The position numbers were made by a program, and so were the translations under genes. The notes under the pieces were generated by a model. That model ran no database searches. It was not told the DNA's origin and saw only the letters and a program-made list of their open reading frames with translations. Positions 1 through 7,848 of a DNA stretch of 64,000 bases are shown here, one piece after another; the first letter of the stretch is position 1; each line of letters opens with the position of its first letter. The DNA is from Desulfovibrio desulfuricans (GTDB lineage: Bacteria; Desulfobacterota; Desulfovibrionia; Desulfovibrionales; Desulfovibrionaceae): positions 1,686,001 to 1,750,000 of the forward strand of contig NZ_CP036295.1 of assembly GCF_004801255.1 (NCBI RefSeq), in the 5' to 3' direction.

Positions 1-1212
1 GCGACCGCGCCCAAGGGACTTTTGCGCGGGCTTGAGCGGCAGCGCGTGGCCAAGGGCAACATTGATGTGGATTACGACGCTCTGCAAAAACGCATCCAGC
101 GTTTTGTAAAGGGCACGTCGCAGGCTCTGGTCAAAAACCTGCAACAGCTTGGAGTAACCATCATTGAAGGCTGCGCCGTATGCACCGGCCCGGCGCAAGT
201 TACCGTCGCCACGGCGGACGGCGGCAGCCAGAGCCTGCAGGCGGGGCGCATCATACTGGCGGGCGGCTCGCGCTCGGCGGCGTTTCCTGGCATGACGCCC
301 GACCACGATGCGGTTTTGGACAGCACCGATATGTTGCGCGTGCCCGCAGTGCCGGAAAGTCTGATTGTGGTGGGCGCTGGGGCCATTGGCCTTGAAATGG
401 CCGACTTTTTCAGCGCTATGGGCAGCAAGGTAACCATTGTGGAAGCCGCGCCCCACCTCGCCCCCACGGAGGATGCCGACGTGGGGCAGGAGCTGGCAAA
501 ACTGCTGGGCAAAACCGGCATCACCGGCATCACCGGGGTCAAGGCCACATCGCTTAAAACCAGCAACGGCATGGCCGTGCTGGCGCTTGAAGACGGCAGA
601 GAGATTACGGCGGCCAAGGCTCTTGTGGCTGTGGGCAGAACGCCCAACACCGACGGCCTTGGCGCGCAGGCTGCGGGCTGCAGGCTGCAGGCAAGGGGAT
701 ATGTAGCCGTTGACCAGTGCCTGATGGCCGCACCCACGGTGTACGCCATTGGCGACATCAACGGACAAACCCTGCTGGCCCATGCGGCGGAGCATCAGGG
801 AGCCTACGTGGCACGGCACATACTGGCGACGGACACGGCTCCGTACGCTTCCGGCCCTGTACCCTCCTGCGTGTACGGCAGCCTTGAAATCATGCGAGTG
901 GGCCTTACGGCAAAACAGGCTCTGGCAAACGGCGGGCCGGTGGAGGTCTCAAAGGCGCAGCTCATGGGCAATGCCATTGCCCAGGCTGGCGGCGATGCCG
1001 CCGGCTTTGTGAAGGTTGTGTGGCGCAATGGCGCTCTGGCAGGCATTGCCGCATTGGGGCACGGGGTATCGCATCTGGTGACCGCAGCCCAGCTGTTGCT
1101 GCTGGGGCAGTATCACGGCGAGGCTCTCAACTCCTTTATGTTTGCCCACCCTACACTTGATGAAGCCCTGCACGCGGCGCTGGAAGCCCCCAGAGAAGTC
1201 ATCAGCGCCTAG
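1..1212 (+). CDS. lpd: Dihydrolipoamide dehydrogenase-like flavoprotein, 5' end outside window
   Basis: Class I pyridine nucleotide-disulfide oxidoreductase, most likely the E3 component (dihydrolipoyl dehydrogenase) that reoxidises lipoyl groups with NAD+ in a 2-oxoacid dehydrogenase or glycine-cleavage complex. The reading frame is open from base 1, so the gene starts upstream; the missing part would hold the first FAD motif and the redox-active CxxxxC, which cannot be checked here. Visible in order: the NAD-binding Rossmann motif VVGAGAIGLEMADFF (about bases 367-412), the second FAD motif YAIGDINGQTLLAHAAEHQG, and a C-terminal dimerisation domain with AHPTLDEAL, which supplies the His-Glu pair of this family. 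About 403 codons are visible against a usual length of about 460-470. Other members of the superfamily (mercuric or glutathione reductase) are less likely given the HPT/E motif. A strong terminator follows. Confidence 0.85.
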   Translation, partial: ATAPKGLLRGLERQRVAKGNIDVDYDALQKRIQRFVKGTSQALVKNLQQLGVTIIEGCAVCTGPAQVTVATADGGSQSLQAGRIILAGGSRSAAFPGMTPDHDAVLDSTDMLRVPAVPESLIVVGAGAIGLEMADFFSAMGSKVTIVEAAPHLAPTEDADVGQELAKLLGKTGITGITGVKATSLKTSNGMAVLALEDGREITAAKALVAVGRTPNTDGLGAQAAGCRLQARGYVAVDQCLMAAPTVYAIGDINGQTLLAHAAEHQGAYVARHILATDTAPYASGPVPSCVYGSLEIMRVGLTAKQALANGGPVEVSKAQLMGNAIAQAGGDAAGFVKVVWRNGALAGIAALGHGVSHLVTAAQLLLLGQYHGEALNSFMFAHPTLDEALHAALEAPREVISA

Positions 1213-1240
1213 ATGTTCGGCCCCACCATTGCTTAATGTT

Positions 1241-1274
1241 ACCCCGGTCAGCGCCATGCCGACCGGGGTTTTTC
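1241..1274 (+). terminator. Rho-independent terminator after lpd
   Basis: The 9-bp stem ACCCCGGTC/GACCGGGGT is separated by an 11-base loop and followed at once by a T-run. It lies 29 bases after the lpd stop codon and separates it from gdhA. Confidence 0.85.
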
Positions 1275-1288
1275 TTGCTTTTGCCAAT

Positions 1289-1319
1289 TTTTACATATCA
1301 GATTAAGTATTATGTAAAA
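1289..1319. promoter_or_regulatory. Inverted repeat upstream of gdhA (possible operator)
   Basis: A perfect 9-bp inverted repeat, TTTTACATA and TATGTAAAA, with a 13-base spacer lies in the AT-rich gdhA promoter region, about 105 bases before the start codon. It has the form of a dimeric regulator site. I do not recognise the regulator. Confidence 0.4.
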
Positions 1320-1422
1320 TTCTTGTCAAACTGTAGTATCTTGTCTATCATGGAAATGTTTGTGTTAAGTTTATGCGAAATTTTTTTTGTGCAATCCTCA
1401 TCCCCCCTATCAGGAGAGCAAC

Positions 1423-2772
1423 ATGGCCTATGTGGAACAAGTGTTAAATAACCTTAACGAAACATATCCTCATGAACCTGTCTTTCTGCAGGCGGTGCAG
1501 GAAGTGTTGCAAAGTTTGCAGCCCATCCTGTGCAAAAAACCAGAATACGCAAAAATGAAAATCCTTGAGCGAATTACGGAGCCTGAGCGCTGCGTCTCCT
1601 TTCGCGTGCAATGGATGGACGATTGCGGGCAGGTTCAGGTCAACCGAGGCTACCGGGTGCAGTTCAATTCGGCCCTTGGACCGTTTAAAGGCGGCCTGCG
1701 TTTTCATCCCAGCGTAAATCAGGGGCTGCTGAAATTTCTGGGTTTTGAGCAGATTTTTAAAAATTCGCTCACCGGCCTTGCCATCGGCGGCGCAAAGGGC
1801 GGCTCTGATTTCAATCCCAAGGGCAAGTCCAAGATGGAAATCATGCGCTTTTGCCAGGCGTTTATGACCGAGCTGTGCAGCTATATTGGGGCAACCGTTG
1901 ATGTGCCCGCTGGCGACATCGGCGTGGGCAGTCAGGAGATCAGCTTTCTTTTTGGGCAGTACAAGCGCCTTACCCGTCGCTATGAGGGCGTGCTTACCGG
2001 CAAGAACCTTCTTTTTGGCGGTTCACTGGCGCGGCCAGAAGCCACCGGCTACGGCGCCGTGTACTTTGCGCAAGCCATGCTTGAGGCGCGCGGCCAAAGC
2101 CTTGAAGGCAAGGTCTGCACGGTTTCCGGCGCGGGCAACGTGGCCATCCACTGCTGCGAAAAGCTCACGCAGGTGGGCGCAAAACCGGTCACGGTTTCCG
2201 ACTCGCGCGGCATGATTTACGACCCCGACGGCATCAGGCTGGATGTGCTCAAACAGGTCAAGGAAATTGAGCGCGGGCCGCTCACCCGTTATGCGGAGCT
2301 GGTTTCTACCGCAACATATACGCCCGTCACGGCCTACCCCGAGGCACGCAATGCCGTGTGGAGCGTGCCCTGCTTTGCGGCCTTTCCGTGCGCGACGCAA
2401 AACGAGCTGAACCTTGCTGACGCCAAAACCCTGCTTGCCAACAGCTGCGCCTGCGTGGCCGAAGGGGCAAACATGCCATCAACGCTCGAGGCAATGCACG
2501 CCTTTATCGCCTCGGGTATTGCATTTGGCCCCGCCAAGGCCGCCAATGCGGGCGGAGTATCGGTAAGCCAGCTTGAAATGGCCCAAAATGCCAGCATGCA
2601 GCGCTGGACCTTTGAACGGGTGGACAACCAGCTCAGGCATATCATGTACGATATCCACCACAATGCAGCCGCAACCGCCGCCGAATTCGGCCACGCCGGC
2701 AACCTGGTGATGGGCGCGAACATTGCAGGTTTCCGCAAGGTGGCTGACGCCATGCTTGCTCTGGGGCTGTAG
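1423..2772 (+). CDS. gdhA: NADP-type glutamate dehydrogenase
   Basis: Hexameric glutamate dehydrogenase of the E. coli GdhA type (449 residues, family usual about 447), interconverting 2-oxoglutarate plus ammonium and glutamate in the cytoplasm. The glutamate-binding segment GPFKGGLRFHPS (about residues 86-97), the catalytic-lysine motif GGAKGGSDF (about 122-130), the VPAGDIGVG segment (about 161-169) and the Rossmann motif VSGAGNVA (about 234-241) are all present. The start is the ATG preceded by AGGAGA at 1412-1417. The frame is also open for 12 codons upstream, but without a ribosome site. NADP preference is inferred from similarity to the E. coli enzyme. The gene is monocistronic between two terminators. 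Together with the glutamate synthase at 5.5-10.6 kb it gives the cell both routes of ammonium assimilation. Confidence 0.95.
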   Translation: MAYVEQVLNNLNETYPHEPVFLQAVQEVLQSLQPILCKKPEYAKMKILERITEPERCVSFRVQWMDDCGQVQVNRGYRVQFNSALGPFKGGLRFHPSVNQGLLKFLGFEQIFKNSLTGLAIGGAKGGSDFNPKGKSKMEIMRFCQAFMTELCSYIGATVDVPAGDIGVGSQEISFLFGQYKRLTRRYEGVLTGKNLLFGGSLARPEATGYGAVYFAQAMLEARGQSLEGKVCTVSGAGNVAIHCCEKLTQVGAKPVTVSDSRGMIYDPDGIRLDVLKQVKEIERGPLTRYAELVSTATYTPVTAYPEARNAVWSVPCFAAFPCATQNELNLADAKTLLANSCACVAEGANMPSTLEAMHAFIASGIAFGPAKAANAGGVSVSQLEMAQNASMQRWTFERVDNQLRHIMYDIHHNAAATAAEFGHAGNLVMGANIAGFRKVADAMLALGL

Positions 2773-2810
2773 CGTTCGCATTTCCTGAGCTAGTAGTATA
2801 TTAACAGCCC

Positions 2811-2862
2811 GTTGCGCTGCGGAACGCCTGTCGAGGCCCACTCTGCAGCGCAACGTTTTTTT
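2811..2862 (+). terminator. Rho-independent terminator after gdhA
   Basis: A perfect 10-bp stem, GTTGCGCTGC/GCAGCGCAAC, with a 24-base loop is followed by a run of seven T. It lies 38 bases after the gdhA stop codon. Confidence 0.85.
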
Positions 2863-2871
2863 GATCTGTCG

Positions 2872-3446
2872 TTACATGTCGCTGCCGCAGGGGCATGAGG
2901 CATCCCCTTGCCCAAGAGAGCGCTGCATAAGCATGATGTCTACCCATTGTCCCAGCTTGAATCCCACGCTGCGCAGTGCGCCCATGCGCTCAAACCCCAG
3001 GCTGGCGTGCAGGGCAATGGAGCCAGTGTTGCCGCTGTGCCCCACTACCGCCACCATCTGCCGCCAGGGGCCCTGCCCGCAGCGGGCAATAAGGGCCTGC
3101 AGCAAGGCGCGCCCTACACCGCGCCCATGGCAGCGCGCATTATATAGATGGAATCTTCAAGGCAGTAGCGAAAGGCGGACCGCGAGCCATAAAGGCCAGC
3201 ATAGCAATAGCCTATCACTGCGCCCCCCTGCCTCGCCACCAGATACGGCAACCCAAGAGCAAGCACGGCCTCGCGCCGACGGGCCATTTCGGCCACATCC
3301 GGGGGCAGCTCTTCAAAGGTGCCCAGCCCCTGCAGCACATACGGGGCATAGATGGCCTGCACTGCGGGCATGTCCCCAGGCTGGGCGTCGTCCACAATAA
3401 CCTGCGGGCAACGCCCAGCTCCATCAGACTGAATTGGCAACTCCAT
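2872..3446 (-). pseudogene. GNAT acetyltransferase (phosphinothricin acetyltransferase-like), frameshifted
   Basis: Two abutting minus-strand frames together make one GNAT N-acetyltransferase of the Pat/Bar type. The upstream frame (3446 to 3114) gives the N-terminal half with AVQAIYAPYVLQGLGTFEE and LPYLVARQGGAVIGYCYA. The downstream frame (ending at 2872) gives the acetyl-CoA-binding half, GRGVGRALLQALIARCG, then HASLGFERMG. The frames join at the TATATAAT tract near 3139-3146: adding one base restores DSIYI-NARCHGRGVGRALL with the spacing expected for the family. This is either a genuine inactivating 1-base deletion in a TA repeat or a sequencing error. If intact, it would acetylate the amino group of an amino-acid analogue or a related small amine. 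The neighbouring nitroreductase is 35 bases upstream on the same strand, so the two may be cotranscribed. Confidence 0.75.
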
Positions 3447-3481
3447 TGCTCTGTTCCTGTCGGACGGACAAAAGACCCGGC

Positions 3482-3991
3482 CTACCAGCCGTTGAGATGA
3501 ATCTTGTCCTTGCTGAAGCGGTCTGCTTCGGCAAAGGGTTGCGCCGGATGCCCCATGACCACAAGGCCAAGCATGTTGATCTGTGCCGGAACCTTGAGCA
3601 GGTCGCGTATTGGCTCAACGCGGTCTTCAAAGGGGTACATGCCGCACCAGACCGTGCCAAGATTGAGCCCGCGAGCGGCAATCAGCATGTTTTCAAGGGC
3701 CGCGCTGCAATCCTGCTGCCAGTAACCGGGGGCTTTGGCCTCTGCGGGGTTGGCGCAAACAACAATAACGACCTGAGCATCCGCCGCCATCTTGGCATAG
3801 GGATGGCGCTCGGCAATAGAGGCCAGCAGGGCCGTGTCGCGCACCACCACAAAATGCCATGGCTGTTTATTGTGGGCGCTGGGGGCGCACATGGCGGCCT
3901 TGAGCACAAGCTGCAAATCGTCATCGCTCACAGGCTCGGCAGTAAACTTGCGGATACTGCGGCGAGTAAACAGGGCTTCAAAAACGTCCAT
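3482..3991 (-). CDS. Nitroreductase-family flavoprotein
   Basis: FMN-dependent oxidoreductase of the nitroreductase superfamily (169 residues; the short forms are about 165-190). The N-terminal FTRRSIRKFTAEPVSDDDL carries the phosphate-binding RRSIR motif; APSAHNKQPWHFVVV and the C-terminal segment LGLVVMGHPAQ are also typical. The enzyme would be a cytoplasmic homodimer using NAD(P)H to reduce nitro compounds, quinones or flavin; the true substrate is unknown. A TTG at 4015 extends the frame, but the ribosome site GAGGAG sits at about 4001-4006, inside that extension. The ATG at 3991 (nine-base spacing) is therefore preferred over the ATG at 3997 (three-base spacing). It is divergent from the DUF2148 gene. 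Confidence 0.88.
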   Translation of the reverse strand: MDVFEALFTRRSIRKFTAEPVSDDDLQLVLKAAMCAPSAHNKQPWHFVVVRDTALLASIAERHPYAKMAADAQVVIVVCANPAEAKAPGYWQQDCSAALENMLIAARGLNLGTVWCGMYPFEDRVEPIRDLLKVPAQINMLGLVVMGHPAQPFAEADRFSKDKIHLNGW

Positions 3992-4155
3992 CAGCATCTT
4001 CTCCTCTATTGTCAAAATATAGAAATATCAGTGCGTTGCTGGCACAATCCAAGCCAGCTGCGCTGCCAATTTATAGGGCAGCATGCCATAACCGACGATA
4101 AAACAAAAGACTACTCTGGCTTAGTTGTGCACAAATCACACTACACTACTGCAAA

Positions 4156-4286
4156 CATATCTGCAAAATCTATTAATATATCTGTAATTCATCATATTTC
4201 ATTCATGATAATATTTCAATAAAAGCAATCTAAGTATACATAATGATACTATGTAACAAAATTGTGCGTACTTGCATATCTGTAAT
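4156..4286. promoter_or_regulatory. Divergent promoter region with repeated ATATCTGTAAT-like motifs
   Basis: The 339 bases between the nitroreductase and DUF2148 genes (3992-4330) hold no gene and are AT-rich. Three copies of a related motif lie in the same orientation: CATATCTGCAAAA from 4156, ATATCTGTAAT at 4178-4188 and ATATCTGTAAT at 4276-4286. The first two are 21 bases apart, two helical turns. This could be a regulator-binding array for one or both genes; the regulator is unknown. Confidence 0.35.
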
Positions 4287-4330
4287 GCTTGCCTATATTC
4301 ATGCAAATCACTTTCTCAAAGGAGCTATTT

Positions 4331-4885
4331 ATGATCATCGAAAGTAATGTGGCAGAAAATGAAACCGTAGTTCAGGTAGCGAAACAAATGGCTGTTGCAG
4401 CCAGAACAGCACCAAAAACAAGGGGGATTGACAGTATTGTGATAAAAATTATGACTGGTGATGCGGTTCAGCAACTAGCGACGCAGATGGCTGAGCTTGG
4501 GAAGGATATGGATGAACAGTTTCGCGCAAGAAACATGCGCGACGCACAAAGTATAAAAAATTCGCACGCTGTTGTCCTTATTGGAACACAATCAAAACCG
4601 CGGGGGGTAACATCATGCGGATTTTGCGGTTTTACAGATTGCAGGGAATCGCAGCAGAAAGGTGGGCATTGCGCTTTTGACGACATTGATCTGGGCATTG
4701 CGCTGGGAAGCGCTGTTTCCATTGCGGCAGATAACCGCGTTGATAACAGGATAATGTTTTCTATAGGCAAGACTGCCAAGATTCTGAGGCTACTTGGTGA
4801 CGGAGTAACGAAAATACTTGGCATTCCCTTGTCGGCAACAGGAAAAAACAAATACTTTGACCTTGGGGCCTTCCACAAGTTTTAA
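4331..4885 (+). CDS. DUF2148 ferredoxin-domain protein
   Basis: A 184-residue protein of the DUF2148 family, found mainly in anaerobes and of unknown biochemical role. The N-terminal part (about residues 1-80) is helical and includes VAVAARTAPKTRGID. The middle carries the cysteine-rich segment TSCGFCGFTDCRE followed by GGHCAFDDIDLGIALGSAV, which gives four or five cysteines suited to one Fe-S cluster. The C-terminal part ends with LLGDGVTKILGIPLSATGKN. The start is chosen for the AAAGGAG at 4318-4324; a longer frame from 4289 has no ribosome site. It sits between a nitroreductase and an HxlR regulator, so a redox or stress role is a reasonable guess, no more. Confidence 0.85.
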   Translation: MIIESNVAENETVVQVAKQMAVAARTAPKTRGIDSIVIKIMTGDAVQQLATQMAELGKDMDEQFRARNMRDAQSIKNSHAVVLIGTQSKPRGVTSCGFCGFTDCRESQQKGGHCAFDDIDLGIALGSAVSIAADNRVDNRIMFSIGKTAKILRLLGDGVTKILGIPLSATGKNKYFDLGAFHKF

Positions 4886-4936
4886 CAGCCCCTGCCCCAC
4901 AAACGCTGCTGTCCCCACAGCCATGTCTCAAACGGG

Positions 4937-5347
4937 TCATTCCGCAGCATCAACCCCACTTGTGTTTGAGGCATGGCCAGGGGCAGCAACAGGCGAGGGC
5001 GGGCGATCACCAGCACAGTTCGGCTGCGAAGAAAAGCAACTGCGCGCCCAATCTGACAATGAACCCAGCACAGGTAACAGGCTTTTGCCAGCATCCGTCA
5101 ACGAATACTCCACCTTGGGCATTCCCTGAGAAAAAACCTTGCGGCTCACAAGCCCATCCGTTTCCAGCTCTCTGAGCTGCAGGGTGAGCATCCGCTGGGT
5201 TATCTTGGGGAGTTTTCTTTTCAGCTCGTTAAACCGCAGAGCGCTGACACCCAGATACCAGATAATAAGGCATTTCCACTTTCCACCGATCACGGACAGC
5301 GTAAACTCCATAGAACACTGATAAGAAACACCTTTATACTCAACCAT
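4937..5347 (-). CDS. HxlR-family transcriptional regulator
   Basis: A 136-residue winged-helix regulator of the HxlR family (usual length 100-140). The family pattern is clear: CSMEFTLSVIGGKWKCLIIWYL (the conserved GGKW), then RFNELKRKLPKITQRMLTLQ and LVSRKVFSQGMPKVEYSLTDAG. The C-terminal 35 residues are Pro/Ser-rich and unlike the family. HxlR proteins usually sense redox state or small electrophiles and control neighbouring oxidoreductase genes. Here the candidates are the nitroreductase and the DUF2148 gene, toward which this gene is convergent. The start at 5347 has AGGGG seven bases upstream; an ATG at 5395 would add 16 residues. Confidence 0.88.
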   Translation of the reverse strand: MVEYKGVSYQCSMEFTLSVIGGKWKCLIIWYLGVSALRFNELKRKLPKITQRMLTLQLRELETDGLVSRKVFSQGMPKVEYSLTDAGKSLLPVLGSLSDWARSCFSSQPNCAGDRPPSPVAAPGHASNTSGVDAAE

Positions 5348-5433
5348 GCCACTGCCCCTATAATTTGCAGACCAGTCAGGGACAACATGCAGCATGTCCC
5401 CTTACACTGGCGGATAATCAGGGTTTTTCATGA

Positions 5434-5476
5434 AAAACTGACCCGCCTCAACCTGGTACAGGCTGAAACGGGTCAG
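5434..5476 (-). terminator. Terminator of the glutamate synthase operon
   Basis: Read on the minus strand, an 8-bp stem CTGACCCG/CGGGTCAG with an inner CCTG/CAGG helix is followed by TTTTTC. It lies about 55 bases beyond the stop codon of the last glt gene. Confidence 0.75.
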
Positions 5477-5530
5477 ATATATTCTACCAAGATGTCAGGC
5501 CGTTAGCCAGCCATCTATCACATCTGGCGG

Positions 5531-7828
5531 CTAGCTCATGTCCCAGTTTGGGTACATGGTCCAGATGCCGCAGGGGCAGATGCCCGAGCAGATGCCGCAA
5601 CCGATGCAGCGGGCGGGGTCAGAAACATACTCAAACCCGCCGCCAGTGGTTTCCTTACGGTCAATGGCCTTTTCGGGGCACGACTTGAGGCACATCTTGC
5701 AGTCGCGGCACGTGCCGCAGCTTACGCAGCGTGAGAACTCATCCTGCGGCGAGGGCAGGTCGCGCTCGTGGCACTTGGCAAAGTAGGCCGTGTGCAGCCG
5801 GGTAGAAGGCACAAGCTGCTTCTTTTCGGGGGCGTAGGTTTCGCCCTTGACCCAGGCGTCGGCGGCAAAGGCCGCGTCCCGGCCCGTGCCGATGGCGTGC
5901 ACCAGCAGGCCAGGCTTGATAACGTCGCCCACCGCAAACACGCCGTCCATGATGCTGAGATCGGCCTTGGGCACGATCCATTCGCGGAACTTTTCCAGCC
6001 CTTCCGGCAGGAAGGAAAGGTCAGGCGATTCACCAATGGTGATGATGACCATCTTGCCGGGAATAAGCGTGCCTTCCTGACTGATGATGCCGTGGTCGGT
6101 TACTTCCTTGGTCTGCACGGGCCAGACAAGCTTGCCGCCAAGGGCTTCCACATGTTCGATCTCGTGGGCAAAGGCGGCGGGTTTCTGCACGTCTATGCAG
6201 GTCACCTGCTTGGCGCCCATGGCGTATGCGCCCACGGCGGCGTCCATACCCGCGTTGCCGCAGCCGATAACAATCACGCTGTCAGGCACGGCGGGCTTTT
6301 CGCCCTTGTTGATAGCCTTCAAAAAGTCAATACCGGCCACGATCTTTTCGTGCCCCGGCCAGGGGAAGATGCGCGGCACATGACCACCGGTGGCGACCAC
6401 CACGGCGGCGTGCTTTTTGCGCAGCTCCGCAAACTTTTGGGCGTCCACATGGCAGTTGTTGACAAAGGTCACGCCCATGTCCTCAATGCGCTTGAGTTCC
6501 TTGCGCAGCAAGTCATGGTTGAGGCGCGCACGCGGTATAACCTGCTCAAGCTTGCCGCCCATGACGGAATCAGCTTCGTACACGGTCACATCGTGGCCCA
6601 TGCGGGCCAGCTGCCAGGCAGCCGTAAGGCCGCCCACGCCGCCGCCGATAACGCCAATATGCTTGCCGGTGCGGGTCTTGGGCTTTGCTACCTTGATGTC
6701 GGCAGAACAGGAGCCAAGCTTGCCGATCTGCACAGGGCTGTCGAGGTCGGTACGCGTGCAGCTTTGCATGCAGGGGTTGGGGCACACGCTGCCGCAGACA
6801 GAACCAGGAAACGGCGTGTAATCCAGCACCATGTGGTAGGCCTCGTCCACATTGCCTTCACGCAGAAGGTTAAGTCTGCGCTGGGTGGGGATGGAGGCCG
6901 GGCAATTGAATTCGCAGGGCGCGGCAAAGGCGGCGTTTTGCCACATGGGCACACGCAGGCGATAATCGCCACGCGCCACCAGCCCGTTGACCATAAAGTC
7001 GTCGGGCGCAACGTCGCTGAAGATGCCGCTGGGTATCCACTCTTTGCCGCGGAACTGACCAAGGCTCACAACTTCCTTCTGGCCACGTTCCTCAAACGGC
7101 AGAGGAGTGATTTTGCGCCACTGGCTCCAGTCGCACAGTTCGTTGCGCAGGCTGGGCTGGTCAATGGCCATCAAAAAGTCATCAAGGCCGGAATCGATCC
7201 AGGCGATGTCTTCTTCATCCAGTTCGTTAACGCGTACGTCAGTGGGCAACTGCCCTATCGAACCGCGAAAGTACACCGCGCCGCCCACCATGCCCACGCA
7301 CGGGCGTTCGCCCATGACAGAAGCAAGGCCCTGACAGTCGTGTCCGCAGACAACGGCCTTGCCGCCGCCCATAAACTCAAAGGAAAAGCTGCCCACGGTC
7401 TTGAGCACCCACAGTTCCGGGGCGTCATAAAGGGGGTCGTGCTTCATGAGCGAGCCTGTGCGCGTGCCTGCGCGGCCGCCCACATACACGGTACCCGCCG
7501 CAGCGCAATGGGCCGCAGTGTCGCCCGCGTCTCCGCGCACAACAATGCGCCCGCCCGCGTTCAGCCAGCCCACGTCCGCCGAGGCGGAGCCTTCAACCAG
7601 TATCTCGGTATTGGGCAGGCACATGGAGCCCACCCGCTGACCGGGGTTTTTCACCTTGAAGGTGAGCTTTTTGCCTTCTCTGTTCCAAAGGGGGCCGCCA
7701 ATATCGTGCTGGCCCGATGCCTCAATATAAAAGTCAGTCTCGCCCTTCTCCACCGCGGCTTCAATAGCCAGCAGCAGGTCCTGGGTGGACATGCGATTGT
7801 GTTCGTCTACCGTGCTAACGCGCAGCAT
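5531..7828 (-). CDS. Glutamate synthase subunit: GXGXG domain + GltD-like flavoprotein + ferredoxin
   Basis: A 765-residue fusion, last gene of the glutamate synthase operon. Residues about 1-245 are the GXGXG beta-helix domain that closes the large subunit in ordinary GltB (VGWLNAGGRIVVRGDAGDTA, AAGTVYVGGRAGTRTGSL). Residues about 300-375 are the GltD N-terminal Fe-S region with CEFNCPASIPTQRRLNLLREG and VCGSVCPNPCMQSC. Next comes the FAD/NADPH module (GVIGGGVGGLTAAWQLARMG; VIVIGCGNAGMDAA; GVFAVGDVIKPG). The C-terminus has two 4Fe-4S motifs, CGTCRDCKMCLKSCP and CIGCGICSGICPCG. It would take electrons from NAD(P)H or ferredoxin and pass them to the FMN subunit encoded just upstream. The intergenic gap is 20 bases. 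The fusion of GXGXG to GltD and an extra ferredoxin differs from both the E. coli two-subunit and the simple archaeal arrangements. Confidence 0.9.
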   Translation of the reverse strand: MLRVSTVDEHNRMSTQDLLLAIEAAVEKGETDFYIEASGQHDIGGPLWNREGKKLTFKVKNPGQRVGSMCLPNTEILVEGSASADVGWLNAGGRIVVRGDAGDTAAHCAAAGTVYVGGRAGTRTGSLMKHDPLYDAPELWVLKTVGSFSFEFMGGGKAVVCGHDCQGLASVMGERPCVGMVGGAVYFRGSIGQLPTDVRVNELDEEDIAWIDSGLDDFLMAIDQPSLRNELCDWSQWRKITPLPFEERGQKEVVSLGQFRGKEWIPSGIFSDVAPDDFMVNGLVARGDYRLRVPMWQNAAFAAPCEFNCPASIPTQRRLNLLREGNVDEAYHMVLDYTPFPGSVCGSVCPNPCMQSCTRTDLDSPVQIGKLGSCSADIKVAKPKTRTGKHIGVIGGGVGGLTAAWQLARMGHDVTVYEADSVMGGKLEQVIPRARLNHDLLRKELKRIEDMGVTFVNNCHVDAQKFAELRKKHAAVVVATGGHVPRIFPWPGHEKIVAGIDFLKAINKGEKPAVPDSVIVIGCGNAGMDAAVGAYAMGAKQVTCIDVQKPAAFAHEIEHVEALGGKLVWPVQTKEVTDHGIISQEGTLIPGKMVIITIGESPDLSFLPEGLEKFREWIVPKADLSIMDGVFAVGDVIKPGLLVHAIGTGRDAAFAADAWVKGETYAPEKKQLVPSTRLHTAYFAKCHERDLPSPQDEFSRCVSCGTCRDCKMCLKSCPEKAIDRKETTGGGFEYVSDPARCIGCGICSGICPCGIWTMYPNWDMS

Positions 7829-7848
7829 GTTCTGCTCCTCGCCAATGT

